A stretch of DNA of 64,000 bases from Stomorhina lunata (GCA_933228675.1 OW121740.1:54948174-55012173); one strand, 5' to 3'. Shown: positions 10,906 to 22,562, counted from the stretch's first letter. Notes: generated by a model not told the origin, from the letters alone. Program-made: numbers and translations.

Positions 10906-11128
10906 AAATATAATTCCCCGACAACATTCCAATTGGAACAAGTGGTACTTCTCTCAGATAATGAGCTGCATCCGATTCTATTTTTAGACTCATTGAAAGG
11001 GACCTACGTTTAAACGCCGGCTCCGTTTGTTGGAAGTTTATTTTTTTTCAAGTGGGTCTGGCCGGGGATTGATCTTGAGACCTCTGGTATGCTAGGTGGA
11101 TGACTAACCCGCTATACCACGGCGGTTC
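10906..11128 (-). mobile_element. tRNA-derived SINE (family 1), internally shortened
   Basis: It matches the full copy at 38571-38880 (CAACATTCCAATTGGAACAA, then ATGAGCTGCAT and GACCTACGTTT). The minus-strand head carries TGGTATAGCGGGTTAGTCAT as A box and a degraded B box. About 90 bp of the body present in the other copy is missing. Confidence 0.75.
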
Positions 11129-11184
11129 ACCGGACTTACCACGCAATATACTCGAAAACTTCTTGGCTTTGACCCTACTATTTT

Positions 11185-11385
11185 TATACCTTTTACCACC
11201 TGCTGATTTTCACAGCACATAGAAATATTTGTCTGAGATCCACCTTTTAGCATACCAACCGACTCAGAATCCACTCCCTGAGTCGATTTAACTTTGTTCA
11301 TTCCGCTGGCTGGGCCGCTGGCTGGCTCCAAGTAAGCTTGTGATCAAAGTATAGGTCACAACTTTGAAGATTATTTAATGATAGC
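11185..11385 (-). mobile_element. mini-me-like fragment (tail side only)
   Basis: It contains TATACCTTTTACCACC, 'agaaatatttgtctgagatc', 'gactcagaatccactccctg' and GGCTGGCTGGCT in the same order as the fuller copies. The GTCC run is mutated and the head half is absent. Confidence 0.65.
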
Positions 11386-11429
11386 ATGAATATTGCTTAT
11401 AGTAATCGAAATAAGTTATATGGATGTTG

Positions 11430-11815
11430 AATATCAAGCAACGGCTCTGATTGGTCTTAATTTGGTAAGTGGTATTACCCGGGTAACTATGTTAACAACC
11501 GTTAATGTAGTTAGCTAACATGTGCCGCAAGTTCTCCCATAAGAACGATAAAAAAATGTGCGTTTAGGACGTCGGGCTAGTAACCCAATCCTGAAAAAAA
11601 CAATTACAACGAAAAAGCTAAAATAAGAATAAAAACGGTCACCCCTAATGTTAAAAGAGGACGTCCGAAAGTTTGATGAAGACCAAGTAGAAGAAAATCT
11701 TTTAAAGCTTGACCTACGCAATTGAGAATATGCTCACAAGATCGAAGCACATGGTTTTTAAAAATATGCTCGGCCTTTGACCTTAACAGGTTGTAAATAA
11801 AGGCTATTTAAGTAA
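11430..11815 (-). mobile_element. diverged fragment of the CCCAG-ended TIR family
   Basis: It matches, with many changes, the inner part of the element at 41768-43072 and its inverted copy at 63091-64000. Shared phrases include TTGGTCTTAATTTGGTAAG, GGGCTAGTAACCC, ACAAGATCGAA and TTTGACCTTAACAGGTTGTA. Neither terminus is visible. Confidence 0.6.
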
Positions 11816-11819
11816 TTCA

Positions 11820-12300
11820 GTCGAAATTCAAAATAAGAATACCAAATTTTATCATCGGCCCATATTTGATACAAATATCAATGGAAACTTACCTCCATTT
11901 TTTTTAATTTAAATTTAAAAAAATAATAATAATAAAAATGTCAGCCACATTTTTAATTGCAGCCAACTTCACTACTTAACGCCTTGTCAAAATCGGATTA
12001 TCCAACCGCTAAGCGTTGCCGCTGCGTTGTTTTAGCTTGTTTCATACAAATGGTATGTAAATTTGGTCAAATATTGTTCTCTAGCTCTTTTCGTTTAGAC
12101 GAATAGACAACCAGAAACTTCTATTATTTTTAGTATTTAAGCTGGTTTGTAATGGTGGCTACTTTTCCAACATATAAGGATTTTTTTTTGGTCCAGGTCT
12201 ATTCTTCGGGCCTTATGCTTTCAAGGGACAGACGGACAGAAATGAAAATCGTCTAAGAATTTCATAAGGATTTAGTATCTAAATATCAATATTGTACAGA
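11820..12300 (+). mobile_element. possible mini-me-related fragment
   Basis: It holds 'atcggcccatatttga', GGGACAGACGGACAGA and TAAGAATTTCATAAGGATT, wording close to the relative at 37905-39655. Ends are unclear and the match is weak. Confidence 0.35.
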
Positions 12301-12556
12301 ATCGCAATCTCCATGTACCTCCTCTGAAGTTCTGCTAAAGTTGAAAGCATTGACAAATAAACCAATTTTCTGAAGTTACTGCTAAGTTTTCCAACTCATT
12401 AAGCAACAAAATATATCCTTGGGATATCATTGCCTACCACAATATTGAAACCGACAAGAAAGATGTACGACTTGACTTTGTTAAAACTTTTGTCAGCGAA
12501 ATTGGTTATACAAGAAAGTCAAAGCCATGGATTACACTGATCTGCAGCCAAATCCT

Positions 12557-13193
12557 CCTTTTAATAAAACTATGTGGACTACATGGATTTTGATGCGCTA
12601 AACTCAGATCGGTTGTCGGTTTTTTCCATCAGATCTGGATTTTTTTTATGGGCGTGGCAAATTTTTCCCCTTAAATTAGTCAGGTACGGAGACCTATTTC
12701 GTCCTAACTCAAGAACGACTCATCCGATTTTCAAAATTAAAACACTTGAAGATGCATAACAAAATTGCATTTATTTTAGTCTAATATATTTTTTCTGTGT
12801 CTCTTATCGTTTTGGAGTTATTTAAAATGTTAAAATTTTACTTTATCTTTTTTTTAATTACATTTTTAACCTGAAAAAAATTACGAATTTCGCACGAAAA
12901 AAAAAAATTTTTCTCCATTAATTTCTAAATAACTCCAAAACGATAAGAGACACAGAAAAATTATATTAGACTAAAATAAATGCAATTTTGTTATACATCT
13001 TCAAGTGTTTTAATTTTGAAAATCGGATGAGTCGTTCTCGAGTTAGGACGAAATAGGTCTCCGACCTGACTAATTTAAGGGGAAAAATTTGCCACGCCCA
13101 TAAAAAAAAATCCAGATCTGATGGAAAAAACCGACAACGGATTTGAGCTTAGCGCATCAAGATCCATATAGTCCGCATAGTTTTATTAAAAGG
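12557..13193. repeat. 637-bp fold-back (long inverted repeat)
   Basis: The left arm (12557-about 12850) and right arm (about 12895-13193) are inverted copies with few differences. The left starts CCTTTTAATAAAACTATG and the right ends CATAGTTTTATTAAAAGG. Both contain GGCGTGGCAAATTTTTCCCC or its inverse. The loop is about 45 bp. There is no coding potential and no clear target duplication. Confidence 0.9.
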
Positions 13194-13204
13194 AAAGACA
13201 AAAA

Positions 13205-14354
13205 ATGAATTTTTGCAGAGCAGTGTTATTAATAAAACGTGGCAATTAGTTGAAGAGAATAGACAAGCCAAAGGGGAAACAAATGATGCCAAAACCCCTC
13301 AAGGGAAGCAACAAAAGCATCTTGAATGCCAGCAATTAAAGCGAGAAGTTATAGCCCATATTATACGCAGACGCATAGCGACTATTGTCGAACCACAGCT
13401 AAGAGGCAAACAAAGCAGGCTTTAAACTAAACATATCACGCATTGATCACATCAATAACTTAAGGGTTATTGTCAGTCAGTAGCCTTTACCTACTATTTA
13501 TAGACTTTAAACCCGCATTTGATACATTAGAACACAACGCTATCTGCGAAGCTTAAAGGTGCAAAGTAGTCCCCGAAAATATTATACGACTTATCAAGGA
13601 GCTTTACATGAAGTTTTACAGAGTAAAACCATTAGGGTTAATATAGCAGTCCGCCAAGGTTGTGTGCTTTCTCCACTGTTAACCAAAATAGAGCTTGTTG
13701 TTGTTTTGAGTCATTCGATGTTTGGGCAATATGATATCTCGTGGGGTCTTCATGATGGATTAGATAACATCAATTACGCTGATGACGTATGTCGTTTTTC
13801 TCGCTGTTTCTCTAGTATGCAGTCAAAATCCAAACCTTTGCCTTCCGTGCTGCCTTAAGAAAACTAAGTCATTGCTGGGCAATATATTGTCGAGGTTGAA
13901 ACTTTCTGTTACCTAGGGAGTATCATCTCAAAAGGCAGTGGCAGCAGAGAAGATGTCCATAGCAAATCGAGCTTTAAGAATTCTCAATAAGTTTTGGAGA
14001 TCTCAAAATATCTCAACTATCAGCAAACTCAAAGTTTTTAACACTAATGTTAAGTCCGAGTCGAGAATTTAGCAGACTTCAAGCACTTGCGCGTCAGACG
14101 TGTTCTCAGAATTTCAGACCTGTTACAATTTTAAGACAAGATCTATGGTTGCACTCCTATCAAGGGCAGTTACCAACAAGTATTTTTCCTCAGAAATAAG
14201 ATTGAAAAGTCAGCTACTGATATAAATCGTCAAGCTATGGAATATAATCCCCAAGGTTGCAGATGGTTTAGAAGACCTGCAAATACGTGAAGGTGCCAAA
14301 ATAAAAACGAGTTGCGGGAGTTCGGAGTATCATGGAACGAGATGGAAGTGAGTT
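13205..14354 (+). pseudogene. RTE-like LINE, internally deleted reverse transcriptase
   Basis: Three pieces of a non-LTR retrotransposon protein read in order. A linker before the RT (13213-13425, TWQLVEENRQ) comes first. The RT palm follows, with AVRQGCVLSPLL and the catalytic NYADDVC (13559-13858). The C-terminal 'ISTISKLKVFNTNVKS' region lies about 14020-14060, and the terminal SWNEME near 14330. Frameshifts and stops separate them, and the finger domain and endonuclease are missing. The protein would nick the target and copy its RNA there. A second RTE-like copy abuts it tail to tail. Clade (RTE) is my assignment from wording and from the lack of a poly-A tail in related copies. Confidence 0.8.
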
Positions 14355-14530
14355 AGGCTTATGTCATTCCAATTGACCTTCTCCATGTTCTAGCAGGTGC
14401 ATCAACACAATGGCCGCTTCCCTGTGGATTCCAACGAAGCGCTTGTCGAGCAATGTTGGTATTTGGACTTCAAAGTGTGTGGCCTATTTATTTGTCGCGT
14501 TAAGTAAATCCACATTTCTTATGCAATATA

Positions 14531-15383
14531 ATAAGTTTTTTAATAAGAGGGCTACAAAATAAAACTAAAACGGTTTTGGATACCAATGAAATTCTTTATT
14601 CCTGTAAAAGCACGTTTGATGCCATTATATATGGAATTCGTTCTTTTTTGCATGGAAACCACGGGCACTCTTGAAGAAGTCTAGACTTCGACGGTTTTCA
14701 AGCATAAATCGGCCAATACTGCTTTAATTTCACGTTCGATATTCGTACGAAGTTCATCAATCGTCTCTGGCTTGTTGGCAAGACCATAGACTTGATGTAT
14801 CCCCACAGGAAATAGTCTAACGGTATCAAATCGCACCACCGAGGCGGTCAATCGACGGATCATTTCGTAAGATAACACGTTCTACAAACTTGGTTTTTAA
14901 TAAATTGATTGCGACATTCGCTGTGTGGCTTGTAGCGCCGTCCTATTGGAACCACATGTCCTCCAAGTCCATATCATCCAATTGGGACCAAAAATATTCG
15001 GTTATCATTAAACGGTAGCGATTCCCATTCACAGTAAGGTGCCGGTCTTGATCATCACGGAAGAAGTACGGTCCAATGACGCCGACGGCCCATAAACAGC
15101 ACCAAACCATGTGGATTGCTGCCTGATCAATAACGCATATTATGTTTATTGAAGAAGCCATTCAGCCAGAAATGAGCCTTATAGCTTAAGATGATTTGCG
15201 CTTTTAACGTTGAGGCCACTGACTCCGAATTTCGATTGTAAATTTTAATAATTTCGACTTGTTGTTGGCTCGTATATCTTTCCATCATGAAATGGCAAAC
15301 CTTACTGAAGAGAAATGTGAAAAGAGCAGTAAGAAATATGGCGTCGTCTGCTGTCCCTGTCGCTGTACTTTTTTAGCGTCTCT
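14531..15383 (-). pseudogene. rosa/DD41D-type mariner-like transposon and transposase remnant
   Basis: On the minus strand a start near 15289 gives MERYTSQQQVEIIKIYNRN, the usual N terminus of this group. A large deletion then leads to AHFWLNG. Next come VIGPYFF and LEDMWFQ (15161-14943). A further piece (14878-14681) has VRFDTVRLFPVG in a shifted frame. The acidic residue before AHFWLNG is changed (SYKAHFW instead of SDEAHFW). It splits the RTE-like copy: LINE sequence ends near 15384 and resumes near 14522 with a small loss. Terminal repeats are too degenerate for me to fix exact ends. Confidence 0.75.
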
Positions 15384-16223
15384 CTTGAAAAACCCGATAT
15401 TAAGGATTTGCCTCAAACATTTGTTTGCAAAGGTTTGTAGGCGCTTATCGATGGCATTTGTGCGTTTCCCAGGTTCACAACCGTAATACAAGATGGACTT
15501 GACATTCGAGTTATATATTTGTAACTTAGTTGTCGTTGATATTTGCCGAGATTTACAAATAGCTCGGGGAATGCCGAATGCAGATTTTGTCTTATTAATA
15601 CGCTATTCAATATCCTCGTCGGCACCACCTTTTTTAGATACCAAACTACCATGTTAATTAAAGGTACCTACATACACATCCAATTACTACGTTATCGACA
15701 TTGATATGTGTCGACGGGTTTGCGCCATAGCCTCCAGGCTAATCTTTGTCTTGGAAATATTGATTTCCAGCCTGTGCTGCCCGAGATTCAAATATGATAG
15801 CTTAAGTGTATTCTTGAAGGTGAGCATAGCTTTTTCTTAGAAGACATAAGCCATCAGCGTATTCCAAGTCCTCGAATTGTTGAAGGGGTGTCCATTGGAT
15901 ACCGTATCTACCATTCAAAGCCGAGCGCATTATGTTGTCGATGAGAAAGATAAAAAGTATAGGTGACAAGATACATCCTTGCCTCACTCCAGTAGTAACT
16001 TCGAACGGATTTGACTATTTACCTTTGTGTAGGAGTCGACGTTTAAAATTCACGTACATTGCCTGAATTAAGTTCAGAATTTTCGTTGGCATGTTTAGAT
16101 TTTCTGAAATTCTTCATAGATAGCTCCTATCGACAATATCGAAGGCCTTCATAAAGTCGACAAACGCTAGGTAAATAGGGGTGCGGAATTCATTACATTA
16201 CTCTAGTACTATTCTTACTGTGT

Positions 16224-16864
16224 GGATAACTAGGGTATTGGTTGTGTAGGTACCTTTAATTATCTTGGTAGTTTGGTATCTACAAAAGGTGGCGCCGATG
16301 AGGATATTGAATCGCGTATTAATAAGGCAAAATCTGCATTCGGCATTCTCCGAACTATATGGAAATCTCGGCAAATATCAACAACAACTAAGTTACGAAT
16401 ATATAACTCGAATGTCAAGTCCATCTTGTATAACGGCTGCGAAACTTGGAAACGCACAAATGCCATCGATAAGCGCCTGCAAACCTTTGCAAACAAATGC
16501 TTGCAGCAAATCCTTAATATATGGTGGCCAAATCGAATAAGAAATGAAGATCTACTAAACGCTACAAACCAAATCCCTTCTTCTATAGAGGTATGTCAAC
16601 GGAAATGGCGATGGATAGGCCACACACTTCGAAGGCCAAATACCAACATTGCTCGACAAGCGCTTCGTTGGAATCCACAAGGAAGCGGCCGTCGTGTTGG
16701 TGCACCTGCTAGAACGTGGAGAAGGTCAATTGATGCGGAGTTACAAGCAGCAAACTATTCATGGAATGATGTATGCCTAACATCTCGCAATAGAGTTCGA
16801 TATAAAAGAATGGTTGAGGCCCTATGCTCCACTGGCAGTCAAGGATAACAGAAGAAGAAAAAGA
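16224..16864 (+). pseudogene. RTE-like LINE, 5'-truncated insertion with open C-terminal frame
   Basis: A frame runs open from about 16273 to 16848 (191 codons). It encodes the region after the RT active site, with FNYLGSLVSTKGGADEDIES just upstream, then ISTTTKLRIYNSNVKS, KRLQTFANKC, and a C terminus KWRWIGHTLRR followed by RQALRWNPQG. The RNA tail is AGAAGAAGAAAAAGA rather than poly-A, as known for RTE elements. A 13-bp duplication ATTCTTACTGTGT flanks it (16211-16223 and 16865-16877). It landed in the reverse-transcriptase region of another RTE-like copy in the opposite orientation. Confidence 0.9.
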
Positions 16865-18118
16865 ATTCTTACTGTGTTGATCGATTCTCTCTGAGCCAAA
16901 AATGATTTTCGCGGAGTGTAGCGGAAACTGCATCGGATATTCTGTTCAAAATTACTCGACTTGGTATTTTGCTAGTAATTGGAAGAAGTGTTATACCCCT
17001 GTAGTTATTACAGTCTTTGGAGTCACCCTTTTTTGGTATTTTGACTAGTATAACTTCATTCCAGGAGATTGGCAGAGCTTCTTCTATCCATATTTTACCC
17101 ACAAATGGGTGCCACAGTCTTGCCGATTCTTCAATATCACAACATTCCATTTCGTATAATGCTTTTATACCCCCCACCACCATAGGTGGAAAGGGTATAT
17201 TGGGTTTGTGCTGATGTTTGTAACGCATAGAAATATTGGTCTGAGACATACCTTTTAGTATACCAATCGACTTAGAATCACTCCCAGAGTTTTTTTTAAC
17301 GATGTCCGTCCGGCTGGCTGGCTGGCCGGTTATCCATGTAAGCTTGTTATCACTCTACAGGTAGTAACTTTAAAGATAATTTGATGAAATTTGGCACAGA
17401 TTCAAGGACAAGGACGATCCCTATACATTTTGGGCGAAATCGGATTACTATTTCGGGTACCTCCCATAGGGATGCCTTCCCGGAATAGAGTTTTTGTTCC
17501 TTTACAGTCACAAATTTAGTTGTATTTTAATAATATTCAGCACATGTATTGCTTATCGTAACCTTAATCAGTGTTCCGAATTTTGTAGAAATCGGCCCAT
17601 ATTTGACCATACCTCCCATACAAGACACATTCTCAAAAGACGTTTATATACACATTAAAGCACAAAAACGTTAATAACTCTAGAAATAAATGCATTTGAT
17701 TACTTAAATTTTACACAGATAAATATTTTGTAAATATAAACCAATAAAAAAATTTGGTTACAATCGGTCCTCAATTGACCCTAGCTCCCATATCAGGCCC
17801 TTAGTCGGAAATGATATAAATCTCGAAATTTTGAAAAAATAGCACATAGTATATGTATGTATGTCTCTAAAGGTAGAAGGTCAATGCACGCGGCAAGCGG
17901 CTGCGGGCGCCAATCAGCTGTTTTTTGATTTGTCAAATTGCAAGCGGCAATGGAAAAAAGTAGAAATTTGTTCTACTTTTCCGCCCGGCAGATTTTTTCA
18001 GTGCTGCCAGATTTAAATATATCCTACTCAAATATTTTTTTATATGAACATTTTTGTAAACAAGCGCACATTTTATTTACTGGCAATACTACGACCGCCC
18101 GCAGCCGCATGCCGCGTG

Positions 18119-18451
18119 AGTTAACTTGTTAACTTTTTATTACTAAAAAAAAAACAAGCTTTTGTTTTTACTTCTAAATTACAATTGATTCTTTATTTCA
18201 AATTTTCTTATTATTTATACTAAATACAAAAATGCTTATTATGTTATTTTAATTTATAAATTTACTTCCTAGATATAAAAGTGCTTACTAACTAAATTTT
18301 AATAATTCTTTTTATTTTAGCAAGTGGGTCAGTGTTTAATTAGGTTATTGCAAGATTGAGTTCAATTATTTCTTAACTGCTTAGTCTAGGTGGCTTTGTT
18401 GGTGGGTTCGTTGATATTGTTGTTGTTGTTATTGCAGTTGCTTCTGTAACT
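18119..18451 (-). repeat. LTR (downstream, 3' LTR of the element)
   Basis: 333 bp, matching 20315-20647 throughout as far as I can see. The env frame ends inside it, at 18373. Confidence 0.93.
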
Positions 18452-19047
18452 CCTCCCTCCTTAAAATGAAGTGACGGCCAAAGGGGCATTGCACAATTTG
18501 TTGGCGGAACTTCATTATTTTTCTGATCAAGTAGGTATGTTATTGTTGTTGATTTTCTTTTCATTATAACAGTTATTAATATAATAATGAGAATTATTGT
18601 TGATCCAAAGACTGAATATGTTACTTTTTCATGTATTTCTGTACTCGTTTGTAGGTTTTCTACTACTTTTTTATCTTGAAATCTGTACTCGTTTAGTTTT
18701 GGAAGTGTTATTTCTTTTTTGTTGGAAAGGATAGTGATATTGTTGTGAAGGTTGGGTGGCATTTCAACAGGGTTTCCATTGTCCCAATATACGTTATATT
18801 CGTTATTGTACCAGATGCTATTGATGGCAATTTTGCAGTTAATAAATTGAATCAGAGTTGTGCTATTTATGGTATGTTCTTTGCTAACATTGTTGCATGT
18901 GGAAGTGATCTGTTGTACTGGAGGGTTTATGAGGATAATGTAGTTAGGCTCTGGATGAATGATGTAAGATTTTTGTCCTATATCTCGCAAATGACAAGAA
19001 GCATTCTCGTTTTTAAGTATTATATCTCTAATACAATTTGAGTTCAT
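18373..19047 (-). pseudogene. env: errantivirus env, C-terminal part
   Basis: A 224-codon frame on the minus strand reads through the end of the internal region into the LTR, as env does in this group. In insect errantiviruses env is a membrane glycoprotein. Visible here are a stretch with Asn-X-Thr/Ser sites, a Leu-Pro-Lys-Leu motif near residue 115, one strongly hydrophobic segment at about residues 145-162 followed by basic residues, and a short Thr-rich, Pro-rich tail. The frame is closed upstream by a stop near 19095, and most of the surface subunit is unreadable or deleted. Assignment rests on position, membrane topology and the adjoining LTR rather than on a close sequence match. Confidence 0.75.
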
Positions 19048-20297
19048 ATTATATTCTGTCTCATAAATGTTTTTGCAATAAAATATAGGTATTTTCTATA
19101 TTTCTACATTTTTCTTTATAAAATGTCAAATTATTTTCATTAATTAATGCGTATTCTTCGCTTATAATTTCTAAGGTTTTGTTAATTGGTGTTGGAATAA
19201 TATGATATAATGTACATTGTATTTTTGATATAATTGGAATTTTTATGTTGAATATAATATTTGTATTGTTATAGTATGCACTTAATTCTAAAAATTCAAA
19301 TATGTGTTCAGAGGAGATTATACTTATTGTATTATTTAGTATATTATGAATTTGAGCTAGTTCTATGGGATCTAGTATTAATTTAGGAATAATGTTCAGT
19401 TTGGATAATACTATTGCTTCGGCGATATTGTTCAGGTGTTGTGATGTTATCTTTCATGTTAGTCATGAAATGAGTTAGCTTAATCTAACTTAAAATTAAA
19501 TTATGTTGCTAGTAATTTAGCAGAGTCTGCCACTGTACAGATATTCCCTCTGTACTCCTGTCAACTGCACAATGATATACAGTTAAAGCCCTTGACAAGG
19601 ATGGACTTTCTCTTTTCAAAATTTGCCGCACAACTTAGAGGTTCGTATCGATATACACTCGATACCTTTAATTTTAAATTCGTTTTTTTTTTGTTTTATA
19701 ATTTTCAATTATATTTCTGTTTATTTCTTTTTAACCAAACCAATTTAACAAGTTACCGATATGCCCTCGATATCAGTTAAATTGCAAAGGTTTTGTATTT
19801 ATAATATGTATAAACTATATTCTAATGTATTTCTGTTTTCCTTTTTTTTTGGCTTTTAAAAATTTTTTCTTTGATTTAATTTTTATTATAGTTATATCAT
19901 TTATTAGTTTTTGTAATTTTTTAATCTTTTCCTCATTAGGGGTATATAATATTAATCTTTCAATTTCAGATATTATATCGATTTTTTCGATTCTTTGCAT
20001 TATTCACAAAAAAATGTTCACTTATTATATCTTTACTTCTTTAATTATATTGGAAAAAGAAAAAAAAAATTCACATCACAGAAACACTTACATGGTCCCG
20101 ATTAGGAGGGGTATTATTATAAACATGGTTGATGAAGCTATAGTTGTTAATATGGTCCTTGTGAATTAAGGGTCAAAACCCACGATTCCGTTGTCCTGGT
20201 GCCTTGGAGAATGTTGTCCCTCGTTTTGGAAAAAATCCGATGGTCCTTTTTGCCTTTTGTTTATCATTTTTAAGTAGGACGCCGAAATCGTTCACTT

Positions 20298-20315
20298 ATC
20301 CTACCGACTGCGCCA
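20298..20315 (-). promoter_or_regulatory. primer binding site, tRNA-Ser type
   Basis: Minus strand TGGCGCAGTCGGTAGGAT begins at the last base of the upstream LTR. It is complementary to a tRNA 3' end of the form CGACTGCGCCA, as used by the 17.6/297 group of errantiviruses. Confidence 0.85.
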
Positions 20316-20647
20316 GTTAACTTGTTAACTTTTTATTACTAAAAAAAAAACAAGCTTTTGTTTTTACTTCTAAATTACAATTGATTCTTTATTTCAAATT
20401 TTCTTATTATTTATACTAAATACAAAAATGCTTATTATGTTATTTTAATTTATAAATTTACTTCCTAGATATAAAAGTGCTTACTAACTAAATTTTAATA
20501 ATTCTTTTTATTTTAGCAAGTGGGTCAGTGTTTAATTAGGTTATTGCAAGATTGAGTTCAATTATTTCTTAACTGCTTAGTCTAGGTGGCTTTGTTGGTG
20601 GGTTCGTTGATATTGTTGTTGTTGTTATTGCAGTTGCTTCTGTAACT
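20315..20647 (-). repeat. LTR (upstream, 5' LTR of the element)
   Basis: 333-bp partner of 18119-18451; its outer end abuts the CGTG duplication at 20648. Confidence 0.93.
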
Positions 20648-20771
20648 CGTGTATTGGCCCTGTACCTTAAGACTTAAGGAAAACTTGTTTAATTGTTGGT
20701 CCATATTTGACCTTAGTAGTGAAGGGTATTATATAGTCGGGCTTGACCGACTATAGCTTTTCTTACTTGTT

Positions 20772-21509
20772 TTTTTTTAATTTTTTACATATTTTAATAT
20801 CGTATAAATTTATTTGTTTTAAGTAACTTTTTAGACTGTTCTCGAGTTTGCTCGCTGATATTTAAACTGAATACATTTGCTGATTTTGCATTATTAATGG
20901 CAATTAATAATGCAAAATGTTGAAAAGTTCATACAACAATTTTTTTTTGAACAATAACCAGCGTTTCCATTATGGAGGGACTAAATACATACATACATTT
21001 ATTATATTATATTGGATTTTATTCACGGTCATAGGCATTTGAAAGCGGTTTCCTATTTGTCACATTTTTTATTTTGTTTAACAATTTTGTTCAATTTTAT
21101 TTGCTAGAACATATGTAATTGCATATTTACAGGCATATTTTATGAGTAAAAATATTCCGATTGAACATAAGTAGGTATTCTCATATTTGTTATAACGTAG
21201 AAAAATATTTTATTTAGAATAATTTAAAATTTCTTTAGCGAAAAGTATTTGGCTGCAAGAAATTTACCATTGAATTTAAAAACAAATAAAGTTTTAAGTA
21301 AATATTAAAATTTTAGATGTTTTTAAGTTTCATTAATATTCTTTTAAATAAATTTTAAAATTATTTTATTTTTAGTTTTTGAATATTTTATTTAATCAAT
21401 AATATTTTCAATATAATTTATTTATTATTTAAAACTAAGCCCTAAGGATATTAAAAGATATCTATACATTTCTGGTTAACTTGTACTTATATGTATATTA
21501 GGGTGACAA
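20772..21509. other. AT-rich non-coding stretch
   Basis: No gene, RNA or dispersed repeat recognised. There is a small inverted pair around ATTAATGGCAATTAATAATG near 20890-20920. Confidence 0.45.
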
Positions 21510-22540
21510 TAAAATTTTTTTTCTTTGATTTCAAATATTTTTCTACGGAATATTGTGACACTAGGTCTAAAAGTTTAGATCTAAAAATTTGAGCCAAATC
21601 GGACAACGTTCTATGGGCGCTCGTCGGGTCCAAAGTTTAAGAGCCCAAAAATTTTGTTTCATGCTTTTTTATTAAAATTCACTAATTATTACTTGATATT
21701 TCGTAATCTCGCTATGAAAATTTTAAGGAAATCCAAATTTTGACATTTGACCCCGGTGAAGAAAGGGTTAATCTCGTCCAATATTAAAAAACCTTTCAGC
21801 ATTGGTTTTCTATAAACTAAGCAACAATATTAATTGTTTTCTTTGTTAAAATTTAATACAAGTAAAATTTACCGAGCATCTATTCGAATTTTCATTTTCT
21901 CAAAATTCTTTAATTTTAAATCGCAGGTACGGCGAAACTGTTTAATATATCGACCTAAATTTTTTTAATTTTATTCTCTTATTTGTCTGTTTTTACACAC
22001 TGCTAAGCAAATTCTAAATTTGTAATATTTGTTGAATAAAATTTTCGAAAATTTAAAAAATTATTTTTGAAATCGACCTGAGAAAAATGTACCATTTTCC
22101 AAAAACTAAGTAAATTCGATTATATTTAAGCAAAACTGAACTATTTAATACTAACGAGTCATTTAATGATAAATTATATCTAATTTTTAAATTACTTTAT
22201 TAACAACATAAAATTGTTGGTGCATAACCTTAGGCGCGTTTTCAGGGACATGAATTTTCGGGGGGAAAATGGAATAACTCCAAAGCTACTTAATGAATTT
22301 TTGTTTTTGACTATATGAAATAAAGCTGTGTTAGTTTTCTTTAATATTCCATTATTTTTTTCTTTTAAAAATTTGTTATTTTAGTTGAAATTTCTAAAAA
22401 AAAAACATTTTTCCCATACAAATGGGCTCTTAAACTTTGGACCTGATGCGCGCCCATAGAACGCTGTCCGATTTGGCTCAAATTTTCAGAATTAAACTTT
22501 TAGACCTAGTGTCATAATATTCCGTTTAAAAAGCCATAAA
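21510..22540. mobile_element. fold-back element with about 115-bp inverted ends (family F)
   Basis: The left arm 21536-21652 and right arm 22424-22534 are inverted copies sharing ACACTAGGTCTAAAAGTTTA and CCAAATCGGACA, then CTATGGGCGC. The interior, with GTGAAGAAAGGGTTAATCTC, is also found inverted at 56575-57140. A further arm pair lies at 57143-57895 and a diverged copy at 45150-46085. No coding frame. Superfamily unknown. Confidence 0.75.
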
Positions 22541-22562
22541 ATTCGAAGAAAAAACTTCTTAC

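Larger units (their letters stand above)
14355..17162 (-). pseudogene. RTE-like LINE, minus-strand copy broken by two insertions
   Basis: Minus-strand order: 17162-16878 encodes the RT start (VILVKIPKKGDSKDCNNYRG); 16223-15386 encodes MRQGCILSPILFIF and a mutated catalytic box (EYADG in place of YADD), then the KRLQTFANKCL region; 14522-14355 holds the 3' end. The gaps are an opposite-strand RTE insertion (16224-16864) and a mariner-like element (about 14531-15383). Stops and shifts abound. The 5' half is missing or lies beyond the mini-me copy starting at 17163. Confidence 0.8.
18119..20647 (-). mobile_element. errantivirus-like LTR retrotransposon, gag-pol deleted
   Basis: Two 333-bp LTRs in direct orientation (18119-18451 and 20315-20647) look identical by eye. 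They end in AGTTAAC and GTAACT and are flanked by the 4-bp duplication CGTG (18115-18118 and 20648-20651). On the minus strand a primer site follows the upstream LTR, and a purine tract AAGGAGGGAGG precedes the downstream LTR. Total length is 2529 bp against 6-8 kb for complete members. Gag and pol are gone and only part of env is readable. The identical LTRs imply a recent insertion, presumably with proteins supplied by another copy. Confidence 0.93.
17871..20667. mobile_element. Harbinger-like MITE, split by an LTR retrotransposon
   Basis: The left terminus is AGGTAGAAGGTCAATGC and the inverted right terminus is AGGTACAGGGCCAATAC. Both are flanked by TAA (17868-17870 and 20668-20670). A complete 147-bp relative lies at 60961-61107 with the same ends and TAA duplication. 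A 3-bp TAA duplication suits PIF/Harbinger. Without the LTR insertion and its duplicated CGTG this copy is about 264 bp. Confidence 0.8.
17163..20771 (-). mobile_element. mini-me-like element interrupted by a nested MITE and LTR element
   Basis: Tail TTTTATACCCCCCACCACC at 17163; body to GTATGTCTC at 17867; then after 2.8 kb of inserted DNA it resumes at 20671 with GACTTAAGGAAAACTTG and ends GACTATAGCTTTTCTTACTT. The uninterrupted relative at 61812-61937 reads GTATGTCTCTTGAGGACTTA across the same point, which fixes the insertion site. Confidence 0.8.

Noticed and set aside
12340..12556. A possible short coding fragment with few stops
   Set aside because: No recognisable motif in any frame and no partner elsewhere.
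19815..20000. A 61-codon Lys/Ile-rich frame inside the LTR element as gag
   Set aside because: No gag-type features; composition matches the AT-rich background.
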